From: Candidatus Bathyarchaeota archaeon
GTDB taxonomy: Archaea > Thermoproteota > Bathyarchaeia > Bathyarchaeales > SOJC01
Assembly: GCA_030608925.1 (NCBI GenBank)
Contig: JAUWDF010000066.1
Location: forward strand, 1-5,466
DNA: 5,466 nucleotides
Direction of reading: 5' to 3'
The position numbers and the translations under genes were made by a program. The notes beneath the pieces were generated by a model. It made no database searches, had not been told where the DNA came from, and saw only the letters and a program-made list of their open reading frames with translations. This document shows positions 1 to 5,416 of this stretch, piece by piece (the first letter of the stretch is position 1; each line of letters starts with the position of its first letter).

Positions 1-180
1 ATCAGTTTCCTTTACGAAGCTTTTCTCTACCAAATAGGACAAATGTTTCAGAAAATCGTCATAGGAAAGGCTAGTGGCTCTGCGCCAAACGTAGGTGCGG
101 GGTTGAGGTTTTCGGTTATAATATAGATGCTCCAGAATCTCGAAGCGAATTTGCACCGCTCCCTTCCTAGCCCGAACCAT
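1..180 (-). CDS. Archaeal winged helix-turn-helix regulator, N-terminal part (runs off the left edge)
   Basis: The minus strand from ATG at 180 is open to the window edge: 60 codons, no stop, so the C-terminus is missing. An in-frame TAA lies directly before the ATG, making it the first possible start; GGTG seven bases upstream can act as Shine-Dalgarno. Residues about 5-21 form a first helix (core VQIRFEILEHLY), residues 28-36 a second, and SLSYDDFLKHLSYLVEKSF (37-55) fits the recognition helix and start of the wing. The pattern of Arg-Thr, then Leu-Ser-Tyr, then a leucine-rich helix ending in a Glu-Lys turn is that of the small archaeal winged-helix family similar to ArnR1 (HTH_45), seen from memory rather than by search. 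It probably binds DNA as a cytoplasmic transcription factor. It is divergent to the GNAT fusion gene, so it may regulate that gene, itself, or both. The family call is fairly firm; the target is unknown. Confidence 0.75.
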   Translation of the reverse strand, partial: MVRARKGAVQIRFEILEHLYYNRKPQPRTYVWRRATSLSYDDFLKHLSYLVEKSFVKETD

Positions 181-220
181 TTAAAGGCACCATCAGGTCC
201 ACACCTTAATATCAATTTAC

Positions 221-229
221 TAAATAAAA
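221..229 (-). promoter_or_regulatory. TATA-like promoter element for the winged-helix gene at 1-180
   Basis: Read on the minus strand this is TTTTATTTA, preceded by a purine-containing TGAAGCG that could serve as a BRE. An archaeal transcript would start about 25 bases downstream, near position 199, giving a leader of roughly 19 bases that contains the GGTG Shine-Dalgarno and then ATG at 180. The spacing is right for an archaeal promoter, but the call rests on motif and distance only. Confidence 0.4.
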
Positions 230-280
230 CGCTTCACCCCTCACTGAAGTTCCACGAAGCCACGCGACAAAAAACCTCGA

Positions 281-290
281 GTAAATTTAC
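281..290. promoter_or_regulatory. Perfect 10-bp palindrome GTAAATTTAC in the divergent spacer, possible operator
   Basis: GTAAATTTAC is its own reverse complement and sits between the TATA-like boxes of the two divergent genes. A related AATTTAC occurs at 214-220, close to the minus-strand TATA-like box. A symmetric site here would suit a dimeric winged-helix regulator such as the neighbour at 1-180. AT-rich 10-mers also arise by chance, so operator function is an inference. A second small inverted repeat, TTAGC-TGAA-GCTAA, lies at 306-319. Confidence 0.3.
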
Positions 291-347
291 ACAAGTTCAT
301 ATAACTTAGCTGAAGCTAACGGCTTAATTCTACGCACCAGCTTTGAG

Positions 348-458
348 ATGCTCATGAACACGCTGTTTATATTGAACGACCGGATTAAGGAGAGGGTTTC
401 AGGAAGACCTTTAGGAATTATCCTGGAAAACTATCTATCCCCCTGTTCTAACAGGTGA
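348..458 (+). CDS. Possible small ORF (36 residues) directly upstream of the GNAT fusion; may be a remnant
   Basis: ATG at 348 opens 36 codons ending at TGA 456-458. The frame is the same as that of the GNAT fusion and is open back to 285, without an earlier start codon. The product contains DRIKERVSGRPLGIILENYL, which looks protein-like but was not recognised. The TGA lies inside the AGGTGA ribosome binding site and only six bases before the next ATG, the usual spacing of operon neighbours, so translation could be coupled. Against it: no good Shine-Dalgarno precedes 348, and the better TATA-like box (366-373) lies inside the ORF. A weaker CATATAAC at 298-305 could drive it. It may be a genuine small protein, the tail of a decayed gene, or chance. 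Confidence 0.25.
   Translation: MLMNTLFILNDRIKERVSGRPLGIILENYLSPCSNR
366..373 (+). promoter_or_regulatory. TATA-like promoter element for the GNAT fusion gene
   Basis: TTTATATT is close to the archaeal TATA consensus. Transcription would begin around 392-398, leaving a leader of about 70 bases before ATG 465. No clear purine-rich BRE precedes it. The position and the match are acceptable, but the element overlaps the possible small ORF at 348-458, so the two calls partly compete. Confidence 0.35.
442..458 (+). promoter_or_regulatory. Ribosome binding site of the GNAT fusion, embedded in an inverted repeat
   Basis: AGGTGA at 453-458 matches six bases of the archaeal anti-SD and lies six bases before ATG 465, which fixes that start. 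The first half of the site is also the right arm of the dyad CCTGTT-CT-AACAGG (442-455). As RNA this can fold as a five-pair stem with a TCTA loop and cover AGG of the Shine-Dalgarno. As DNA it would be a 14-bp symmetric site. The pairing is seen directly; a regulatory role is inferred. Confidence 0.5.
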
Positions 459-464
459 AAACAA

Positions 465-3400
465 ATGATCAAAAGAAGTAAACCTAAACCCACGATTGGT
501 GAATTTCAGAAGAAAGATGCTTCAAAAATAGCGGAGCTTTACAACTCTTTTGATAAAGAGGGTTTGTGGCCAGGTGGTTTCACTGGGGGAGTTCCGTACA
601 CAGCGGAGAGAGTGGTTGACTCTTGGCCGGTCGCTTACAAATATATAACCATCCTGATTTCCAAACTCGGGGAAACGGTGACGGGAGTTTGCAGTCTTCA
701 CCCTCACTACGAGGATAAAGAGGGGGCTTACATAGGTTTACTAGGGGTTCATCCGGATTTCCTAGGGAAAGGTCACGGGAAAGCCCTTATTCTCAAATCC
801 CTTCAGATTGCCTCCGAAAAGGGTTTGCGGAGAGTGGATCTCCATACGTGGGCAGGAAATCTACGAGCTGTGCCTTTGTATAAGAAGTGTGGGTTGTTCT
901 GGGTTCCGGATACCAGTGTAGAGATGCATGACTATATTCCTGGTATTCTGAATTTCCCTCTCGCAAAGGAGTTCTTTGAAAGGCATGATTGGTATTCCAC
1001 TCAAATTAGAAAGTTGGAACTCAAACCTGACAAGCTCAGACTGGGTGAGATGGAGGTATTTGTATACGAGTTCGCTGAAGGCAAAGACGAATTGCGAGTT
1101 TGGGTAGACAGATATGGTAGGGGTATTCTAGGAATCGAACAAGTGCTTGATGGTCAGCATCTTAAAATTTGTGCTGAACTGCAGGATCACAAAGTTATTT
1201 CCGGAGTCGAGCAAACACTGACGATTACGATTAGTAATGGAACACAAAAAGACATGTACGGTTCAGTTTTCTTCTCCGGATTCGAGGGCTTGACCTTCAC
1301 CGCTCACCCTGAGGAATCCTTCAAGGTAAAGAACAAGGATTCCATCCAGATTGAAGCAAAGTTCAAAGTTAGCCCAGAAGTCGAAGTTCCTCACATTGAG
1401 CGAAAACAGAAGTACATCAAAGCAAACCTCATCATCGAAGGAAAACCAATTCCCCTCGAGATAGGTCTAAGAATCCTTCCCTTGCTTCAGTTCAGGACAA
1501 TTCCTGAAACAGTGGTTGTTACCCCAGGAGAAAAGGGACCCATACACTTCAGCGTCTTTAACAATTCAAAAGAACGCTACTCAGGTAACCTATTCATTGT
1601 CGATGAGCAAAACAAACTTTCACTGAAGAAAACCAAAGTCCCATTGAGTATTCCACCCAAGAGTCATTTCGGCTTTGAACTAGGAGTTGAAATAGGGAAT
1701 CAACAGCTAACAGAGCCAATTCCCTTGAGGCTCTTGACACGAGGAAAAATCAGGGGAGAGGAAGCGGATACCAGGGAAGAAACTGTTTACATCAAAAGCC
1801 TAAATCCAGGAGGCATCACTGTCACGGAGGAAAACACTGAATATGGCAGAGCTGTGCTCGTTGAGAACGAAGACCTCTTGGCATGTATCCGCCTTAGAAA
1901 AGCTGGCATGGACATCATCTTCAAGGACACGAAGAGGGGAAGACAGAAAGTTTTCAACAACTGCAGATTCGAAGTTGGTCCTCCATTTGGATTTGCAAGA
2001 CCCTTCATTTTCAATTATGAGGTGAGGAGGAATATTGATTGTGTAGATTTGACGTTGACATCGATGCATCCGGACAAACCTGGTGTCAAAATGTCGAGGA
2101 CCCTCACCTTCTACGCAGGAGCTTCCATCATCAAAGAAACCGTCAAGGTTCTTAACATGAACCCTAAAATTAGTTACAGGCTAGGAGCTCACCTCTGTGA
2201 GGCTAACGGGACGCGCGCGCAATACACGATGATTGTGCCCATGGACGAGATAAGAGAGCATGAGATGATTGAATTTCCTGTTTCAGAATCAGATCTGCCC
2301 ACAGATCCCAATGCGTACAAGGAATCATGGGTTTGCTTCCAGAACCACCCGGGAGATTACAGCCTTGGAATTTTCTGGTCAAAGGAATCCCTAAAAAAAG
2401 TCAAGTTCGAGGATTATCCAAAGGTTCTCGCTGAATATGACCTTGGTGAAGTGGGTCCAGGTCAGTCAGTAACTACACCTGAATTTTACTATGTAATGAA
2501 AAGGGGAGGTTGGCAAGGAATCCACAGAAAATGGAAACAACTAGTTGAAAAGAAACTACGTCCCCCAGAAGAAACAGCACAAAGCAAACCTTTATTCAAC
2601 ATAAGTCTCGCAAACACCATCCTCTTTAATACGAACCCACATCAAACGAGCCTCGAAGTAACCAACTTCAGAAACAAGAAAATCGACGGCGAAATCACCA
2701 TCCTTCCTCCACCTAAATGGAAGATTACCCCATCAAAAACCGTAATCAACGATGTGTCCAAGGAGAAACCCTTCAAAACAGCTTTGACCCTCACTCCTCC
2801 CCCTCAAGCTAAACTGGGAATTCACAGTGGAAAGATCAGACTCACTTCACCAAACCAAATAACAGAGTATCCTCTAGACCTATGCATCATCTCAGAAGAT
2901 AATAACGGTAAAGTAAGCATAAAATCTCAAACTGAACAAGACCAGAAAGTCTTCAAGATTTCCAATGGTCTCATTCACTTCAAATCCAGTGCTGCATGCG
3001 GAGGTTGTCTCTACTTCCTAGGAAAAGACAAAGTAAACCAGCTAGCTACAACCTTCCCCGAAATGGGAACTAGAGTATTTCTACAAAACTATTCAGGAGG
3101 CATACGAGCTTTATGGATTCACGAGGATTTTGATCTCCAGAAATCTCAAACACACAAGGAAAAATTCACAGTTGAGAAGATACGAGAACACCCCTGGAGC
3201 GGAGTGAAGTACTCATATCAATCCAAGAAACAAGATGAACTGAAGGGAACTACTGGAGCGATCTCATATTTGACATTGCCATTCAGCAATCTCGTGAAGA
3301 TCAGGCGGGAGTTCAATAATCCCACAAAGGCCACGTTTCATTTCACCAACTGCATATGGCTCTCCCCCCAAGTAGGCGGAAACTTCCAACAGAATGAAGT

Positions 3401-3716
3401 AATATTCCCTCGAAGAAACCAAATCATGAGGTATAGAAGGGCAAAGGGCTTCCCCGTTGCCGAGGTTAATCCAGAGAAAGGATGGTTAATTGTGAGAAAC
3501 GAAAAGAAGAATACTGGACTCAGTATGATCACCGGAGATACTCTACACTCAAACATCTTCTCACTAGACATAGGAAAAACACTTCTAGAACTCTTCATAC
3601 GGACCAAGATTCGACTTCAACCAGGTGAAAGCACTCGCATAGAAGACTACATTGTACTAGACAGAGGTAACATTGAAACCACAGAAAAACTAGCGAACAC
3701 CCTTCGCTTACTATAA
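465..3716 (+). CDS. GNAT acetyltransferase fused to tandem carbohydrate-enzyme-type beta-sandwich domains (1083 residues)
   Basis: Residues about 10-155 are a GNAT N-acetyltransferase. Motif A reads VHPDFLGKGHGKAL (95-108), with Leu100 where Gln or Arg is usual in the acetyl-CoA pyrophosphate loop. Motif B has Asn132, Ala135 and Tyr139 (NLRAVPLYKKCG); Tyr139 is the likely general acid. A linker follows (160-225). Two beta-rich segments (about 228-340 and 341-445) resemble CARDB/NEW3 sandwiches, then a galactose-mutarotase-like supersandwich (about 450-695), a NEW3-like sandwich (705-812, with PPPKW at 748-752) and a second supersandwich (818-1068). These fold names are judged by pattern, not search. 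No signal peptide or membrane helix is visible, so it should be cytoplasmic. ATG 465 has a strong Shine-Dalgarno, and an in-frame TGA precedes it at 456-458. It ends with tandem TAA stops. It probably acetylates an amine, perhaps on a sugar that the C-terminal part binds; the substrate is unknown. No glycosidase active site was recognised. Confidence 0.93.
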   Translation: MIKRSKPKPTIGEFQKKDASKIAELYNSFDKEGLWPGGFTGGVPYTAERVVDSWPVAYKYITILISKLGETVTGVCSLHPHYEDKEGAYIGLLGVHPDFLGKGHGKALILKSLQIASEKGLRRVDLHTWAGNLRAVPLYKKCGLFWVPDTSVEMHDYIPGILNFPLAKEFFERHDWYSTQIRKLELKPDKLRLGEMEVFVYEFAEGKDELRVWVDRYGRGILGIEQVLDGQHLKICAELQDHKVISGVEQTLTITISNGTQKDMYGSVFFSGFEGLTFTAHPEESFKVKNKDSIQIEAKFKVSPEVEVPHIERKQKYIKANLIIEGKPIPLEIGLRILPLLQFRTIPETVVVTPGEKGPIHFSVFNNSKERYSGNLFIVDEQNKLSLKKTKVPLSIPPKSHFGFELGVEIGNQQLTEPIPLRLLTRGKIRGEEADTREETVYIKSLNPGGITVTEENTEYGRAVLVENEDLLACIRLRKAGMDIIFKDTKRGRQKVFNNCRFEVGPPFGFARPFIFNYEVRRNIDCVDLTLTSMHPDKPGVKMSRTLTFYAGASIIKETVKVLNMNPKISYRLGAHLCEANGTRAQYTMIVPMDEIREHEMIEFPVSESDLPTDPNAYKESWVCFQNHPGDYSLGIFWSKESLKKVKFEDYPKVLAEYDLGEVGPGQSVTTPEFYYVMKRGGWQGIHRKWKQLVEKKLRPPEETAQSKPLFNISLANTILFNTNPHQTSLEVTNFRNKKIDGEITILPPPKWKITPSKTVINDVSKEKPFKTALTLTPPPQAKLGIHSGKIRLTSPNQITEYPLDLCIISEDNNGKVSIKSQTEQDQKVFKISNGLIHFKSSAACGGCLYFLGKDKVNQLATTFPEMGTRVFLQNYSGGIRALWIHEDFDLQKSQTHKEKFTVEKIREHPWSGVKYSYQSKKQDELKGTTGAISYLTLPFSNLVKIRREFNNPTKATFHFTNCIWLSPQVGGNFQQNEVIFPRRNQIMRYRRAKGFPVAEVNPEKGWLIVRNEKKNTGLSMITGDTLHSNIFSLDIGKTLLELFIRTKIRLQPGESTRIEDYIVLDRGNIETTEKLANTLRLL

Positions 3717-3740
3717 TAACTCATTCATTGAGTACCAGAA

Positions 3741-3752
3741 TACGCGCGCGTA
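3741..3752. repeat. Perfect 12-bp palindrome TACGCGCGCGTA between convergent genes
   Basis: The 12 bases are self-complementary and, with one flanking base on each side (3740-3753), strictly alternate purine and pyrimidine. An outer pair AGTAC (3731-3735) and GTACT (3750-3754) gives an alternative stem. No T-run follows on either strand close enough for a classical hairpin terminator. It might form unusual DNA structure or be a protein site; both are inferences. Confidence 0.5.
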
Positions 3753-3763
3753 CTATTGTTCAG

Positions 3764-3776
3764 AAAATATGGAAAA
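3764..3776 (-). terminator. Possible T-rich archaeal terminator of the coiled-coil regulator gene
   Basis: On the minus strand, two TTTT runs follow the TAG stop (3781-3779) within about 17 bases, reading TTTTCCATATTTT. Archaeal RNA polymerase can stop at short T-tracts without a hairpin. The runs are short and the surroundings AT-rich, so this is weak. Confidence 0.25.
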
Positions 3777-3778
3777 GT

Positions 3779-4123
3779 CTAAACTTCGCTTGCTTCCGAG
3801 TTGGTTCTAAGATCGTTTCCGATGGAGAAGAATTTCTGTCTGCTTCTTCGGAAGCTTGTGACGAAGCCTTGCCGTTCTAGCTGATTCAGATAATCGCTTT
3901 CCACTGCTCGGGCTCGTCTAGTGTGTTTGCTCACATCGTTAGCTGTGCCCTGTCCAATCTTCATAAGCCCTAGTGCTGTCTTACGTAGATGGTCTGGAAG
4001 TCCAATTAGGGATTTGGAGTTCTTCGCATCAGTCTCCAGAACTTGTCTTCTGATTTGCGCGATGTCAGTTTCTATTTTTTCAAGTTTCTCTTCGATTCTC
4101 TTCAAGGTTTCTTCAATCGTCAA
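3779..4123 (-). CDS. Coiled-coil plus winged-helix DNA-binding protein (114 residues)
   Basis: The N-terminus is a regular four-heptad coiled coil: Ile3, Leu7, Ile10, Leu14, Ile17, Ile21, Ile24 and Val28 occupy successive a/d positions, which indicates dimerisation. Residues about 43-101 form a winged helix: PDHLRKTALGLMKIG, then the helix-turn-helix GTANDVSKHTRRARAVES, the helix DYLNQLERQGFV and a basic wing FRRSRQKFF. A winged helix with RARAVES-YLNQL is a pattern I associate with small archaeal regulators; the exact family was not assigned. It is probably a cytoplasmic transcription factor. The start is TTG at 4123, since TGA lies two codons upstream and no in-frame ATG exists. There is no perfect Shine-Dalgarno; GGATGA at 4133-4128 is the best candidate. 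It is tail to tail with the GNAT fusion and divergent to the HAD gene. One extra A in the AAAAA run at 4128-4124 would instead join it to ATG 4131. Confidence 0.85.
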   Translation of the reverse strand: MTIEETLKRIEEKLEKIETDIAQIRRQVLETDAKNSKSLIGLPDHLRKTALGLMKIGQGTANDVSKHTRRARAVESDYLNQLERQGFVTSFRRSRQKFFSIGNDLRTNSEASEV

Positions 4124-4179
4124 TTTTTCATCCAGCTCCAGGCAAGCATAAGTGGACTCATGCTAATCCATAACAACAT
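4120..4179 (-). CDS. Possible 19-codon leader ORF overlapping the start of the coiled-coil regulator
   Basis: ATG at 4179 opens MLLWISMSPLMLAWSWMKN and stops at TGA 4122-4120. That stop overlaps the TTG start of the regulator as TTGA, an arrangement typical of translational coupling. The peptide is hydrophobic with three tryptophans. No good Shine-Dalgarno precedes 4179. It may instead be chance, or the upstream part of the regulator thrown out of frame by one base in the AAAAA run. Confidence 0.2.
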   Translation of the reverse strand: MLLWISMSPLMLAWSWMKN

Positions 4180-4248
4180 CTCAGCGCTCAGACCGGGATC
4201 TAAGCGTTATTTGCTAAGGTATGGATTATATCCTCAATTCTCCTTCAT

Positions 4249-4257
4249 GAAAATATA
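4249..4257 (+). promoter_or_regulatory. Weak TATA-like element upstream of the HAD gene
   Basis: GAAAATATA combines a purine-rich BRE-like half with a TATA-like half. Transcription would start near 4280, leaving a leader of about 90 bases before ATG 4372. A second candidate, GGATTATATCC, is at 4233-4243 and reads almost the same on both strands, so it could serve the divergent gene. The spacer 4180-4371 holds nothing else recognised. Confidence 0.2.
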
Positions 4258-4371
4258 GCTTACGCTCTCTTATTGGTTTCGCCACAGTGCTCGTGTATGC
4301 GTGCGCATCTACAGCAAGATAAGTGCGTGTCCAATGGAAAAGCTGATTTGAGCATCACTCAGTATGATACT

Positions 4372-5076
4372 ATGAGGAACGTGTTGCCTTTGGATTTGGA
4401 TGGTGTTCTCATCGATTTTGGTGATACTTTAGCGTATTTTAGCGATGAAGGTTTTCGAAGGTATGAAGAAGCTCTTCTGGTAATATTCAGAAGCCAGGGG
4501 TATCATGGCAGCTTTGAGCGTATGCATAGGATCTTTCGAGAACTCATTGTCGGAAGTACCAGTGGTGAGCTGGAGAGTCTTCATGAGTTCTGGGATCTTT
4601 TTCTTGAGAAACTGGGTATAAACAAGTCGGGAACTCCGATTCGAAAACTGGAAGAGGTGCGAATCCACTATTCCGCGATGATTTTCGAGTTGTATGAAGG
4701 TGCTTTTCAAGTTTTGTCCACTTTGCAGAAAAAGTATCATCTTGCATTGGTTTCTAACTGCGCTATCGGTACATCTGATATAATAGAGGCTTTGGATTTA
4801 GGGAAATTCTTTGAATTAATTGTTTTATCTTATGAAGTTGGGGTGAGAAAGCCAGATAGACGTATTTATCTTGAAGCTATTCAAGGGTTGAAACTTGAAC
4901 CCGAAAAATGCATCTTCGTGGCTGATGAAATCAGCGATTTAGAAGGAGCTAGAGGAGTTGGATTAAAGACTATGCTTGTGAAACAGGGATCACTTACGAC
5001 TCATGACGCAGAAGACCCGTATTTCAGTCCAGATTTCCAGTGCCAACATATTGCAGAGATCACCAAGTTTCTCTAG
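4372..5076 (+). CDS. HAD-family hydrolase, subfamily IA (probable phosphatase, 234 residues)
   Basis: All four HAD motifs are present (numbered from ATG 4372). Motif I is DFGDTL with nucleophile Asp15; motif II is Ser128-Asn129 in LALVSN; motif III is Lys160 in RKPD; motif IV is VADEISD with Asp185 and Asp189. A helical cap of type C1 lies between motifs I and II (about 20-115). Such enzymes use an aspartyl-phosphate intermediate and Mg2+ to remove phosphate from small metabolites in the cytoplasm; the substrate is not predictable. The acid/base position two after the nucleophile is Gly17, with Asp18 next to it, as in other DFG-type HADs. A second, canonical-looking DLDGVL (8-13) overlaps motif I. 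The frame is open upstream to TTG 4273, but those 33 codons look non-conserved, and 234 residues suits the family. GTG 4381 or TTG 4384, behind TGAGG at 4373-4377, are alternative starts. Confidence 0.88.
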   Translation: MRNVLPLDLDGVLIDFGDTLAYFSDEGFRRYEEALLVIFRSQGYHGSFERMHRIFRELIVGSTSGELESLHEFWDLFLEKLGINKSGTPIRKLEEVRIHYSAMIFELYEGAFQVLSTLQKKYHLALVSNCAIGTSDIIEALDLGKFFELIVLSYEVGVRKPDRRIYLEAIQGLKLEPEKCIFVADEISDLEGARGVGLKTMLVKQGSLTTHDAEDPYFSPDFQCQHIAEITKFL

Positions 5077-5120
5077 AGCACGCATCCACGATTAAAAATT
5101 ATTGATGTCGTTTCTCTCAT

Positions 5121-5416
5121 CTACAGCAAATTAGTGCAAATATCAATGTGTGGGGTAGAATTCGAACCCACCAACCGAATGTGTGCTAAGTGCAATAATT
5201 CTGTTACATAAAATTACGCGCAAATCGACAACTTCAACCTAAGAATGCGCGCTTTGTTTTGGCATATTCCATCGTACGCGCGACCCTTAAGAGGTGACAT
5301 AAGGTTTGGCGTAACCGTGTCTGATAGGCGACCACTGCTTTTAGAACATAATTCTCGTCCTTAAAGTCTACGAGTGAGTGTTCATAAAAAAGAGGGGTAT
5401 TGAAGCGTGCAGTTCT
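5121..5416 (-). pseudogene. Frameshifted remnant resembling McrC (McrBC-type restriction system subunit)
   Basis: No intact gene lies in 5077-5466, but three minus-strand frames in series look coding. Frame one (5416-5234, 60 codons, no ATG at its start) contains YEHSLVDFKDENYVLKAV followed by amphipathic helices. Frame two (5238-5143) contains LCNRIIALSTHSVGGFEFYP. Frame three continues to TAG 5123-5121 with HIDICTNLL. Joined by two one-base shifts, they follow the order I recall for McrC (PF10117): a Tyr-Glu...Asp...Glu-Asn-x-x-Leu-Lys stretch, helices, a leucine-cysteine helix with a Gly/Phe strand, then a (I/V)DMxxLFE-like end. About 40 residues between frames one and two seem lost, and the nuclease domain that should follow is absent; the HAD gene occupies that place. 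Further coding may extend to the window edge: the frame ending at TAA 5427-5425 reads AEELVLDLFCPIE. The family call is from memory and tentative; it could be another decayed gene. Confidence 0.42.

Noticed and set aside
127..309. 60-codon open frame on the plus strand
   Set aside because: It overlaps the winged-helix gene on the other strand, lacks a good ribosome binding site and has a low-complexity, Ser/Lys/His-rich product with no recognisable pattern.
3921..4258. Plus-strand frames at 3921-4151 and 4043-4258
   Set aside because: They lie mostly opposite the coiled-coil regulator, whose heptads and helix-turn-helix are clear; their products are Ser/Phe/Leu-rich, as expected for antisense shadows.
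4273..4371. Upstream TTG extension of the HAD hydrolase by 33 residues
   Set aside because: The residues resemble no HAD N-terminus, there is no Shine-Dalgarno at 4273, and the family size fits a start at or after 4372.
4429..4747. Minus-strand frames of 103 and 67 codons inside the HAD gene
   Set aside because: Antisense to a gene with all four HAD motifs; no motif or start signal of their own.
5147..5180. tRNA-like 3' end on the minus strand (GGTGGGTTCGAATTCTACCCC with a possible acceptor tail)
   Set aside because: The base pairing with the T-loop-closing G is a G-T rather than the invariant G-C, no matching 5' acceptor strand or D-arm exists nearby, and the stretch reads as GGFEFYP in the decayed McrC-like frame.
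5146..5211. Plus-strand 21-codon ORF with a CAKC motif
   Set aside because: Too short, no Shine-Dalgarno, and opposite the stronger minus-strand McrC-like frame.
5217..5282. Three GCGC-core words at 5217, 5247 and 5277, spaced by 30 bp
   Set aside because: Two lie inside the McrC-like frame as ordinary codons (for example GTC-GCG-CGT), flanking bases do not repeat, and 30 is a multiple of the codon length.
5386..5391. TTTTTT on the minus strand as a terminator
   Set aside because: It falls within the McrC-like coding remnant (codons for Leu-Phe-Tyr), so it more likely derives from coding sequence than from a terminator.
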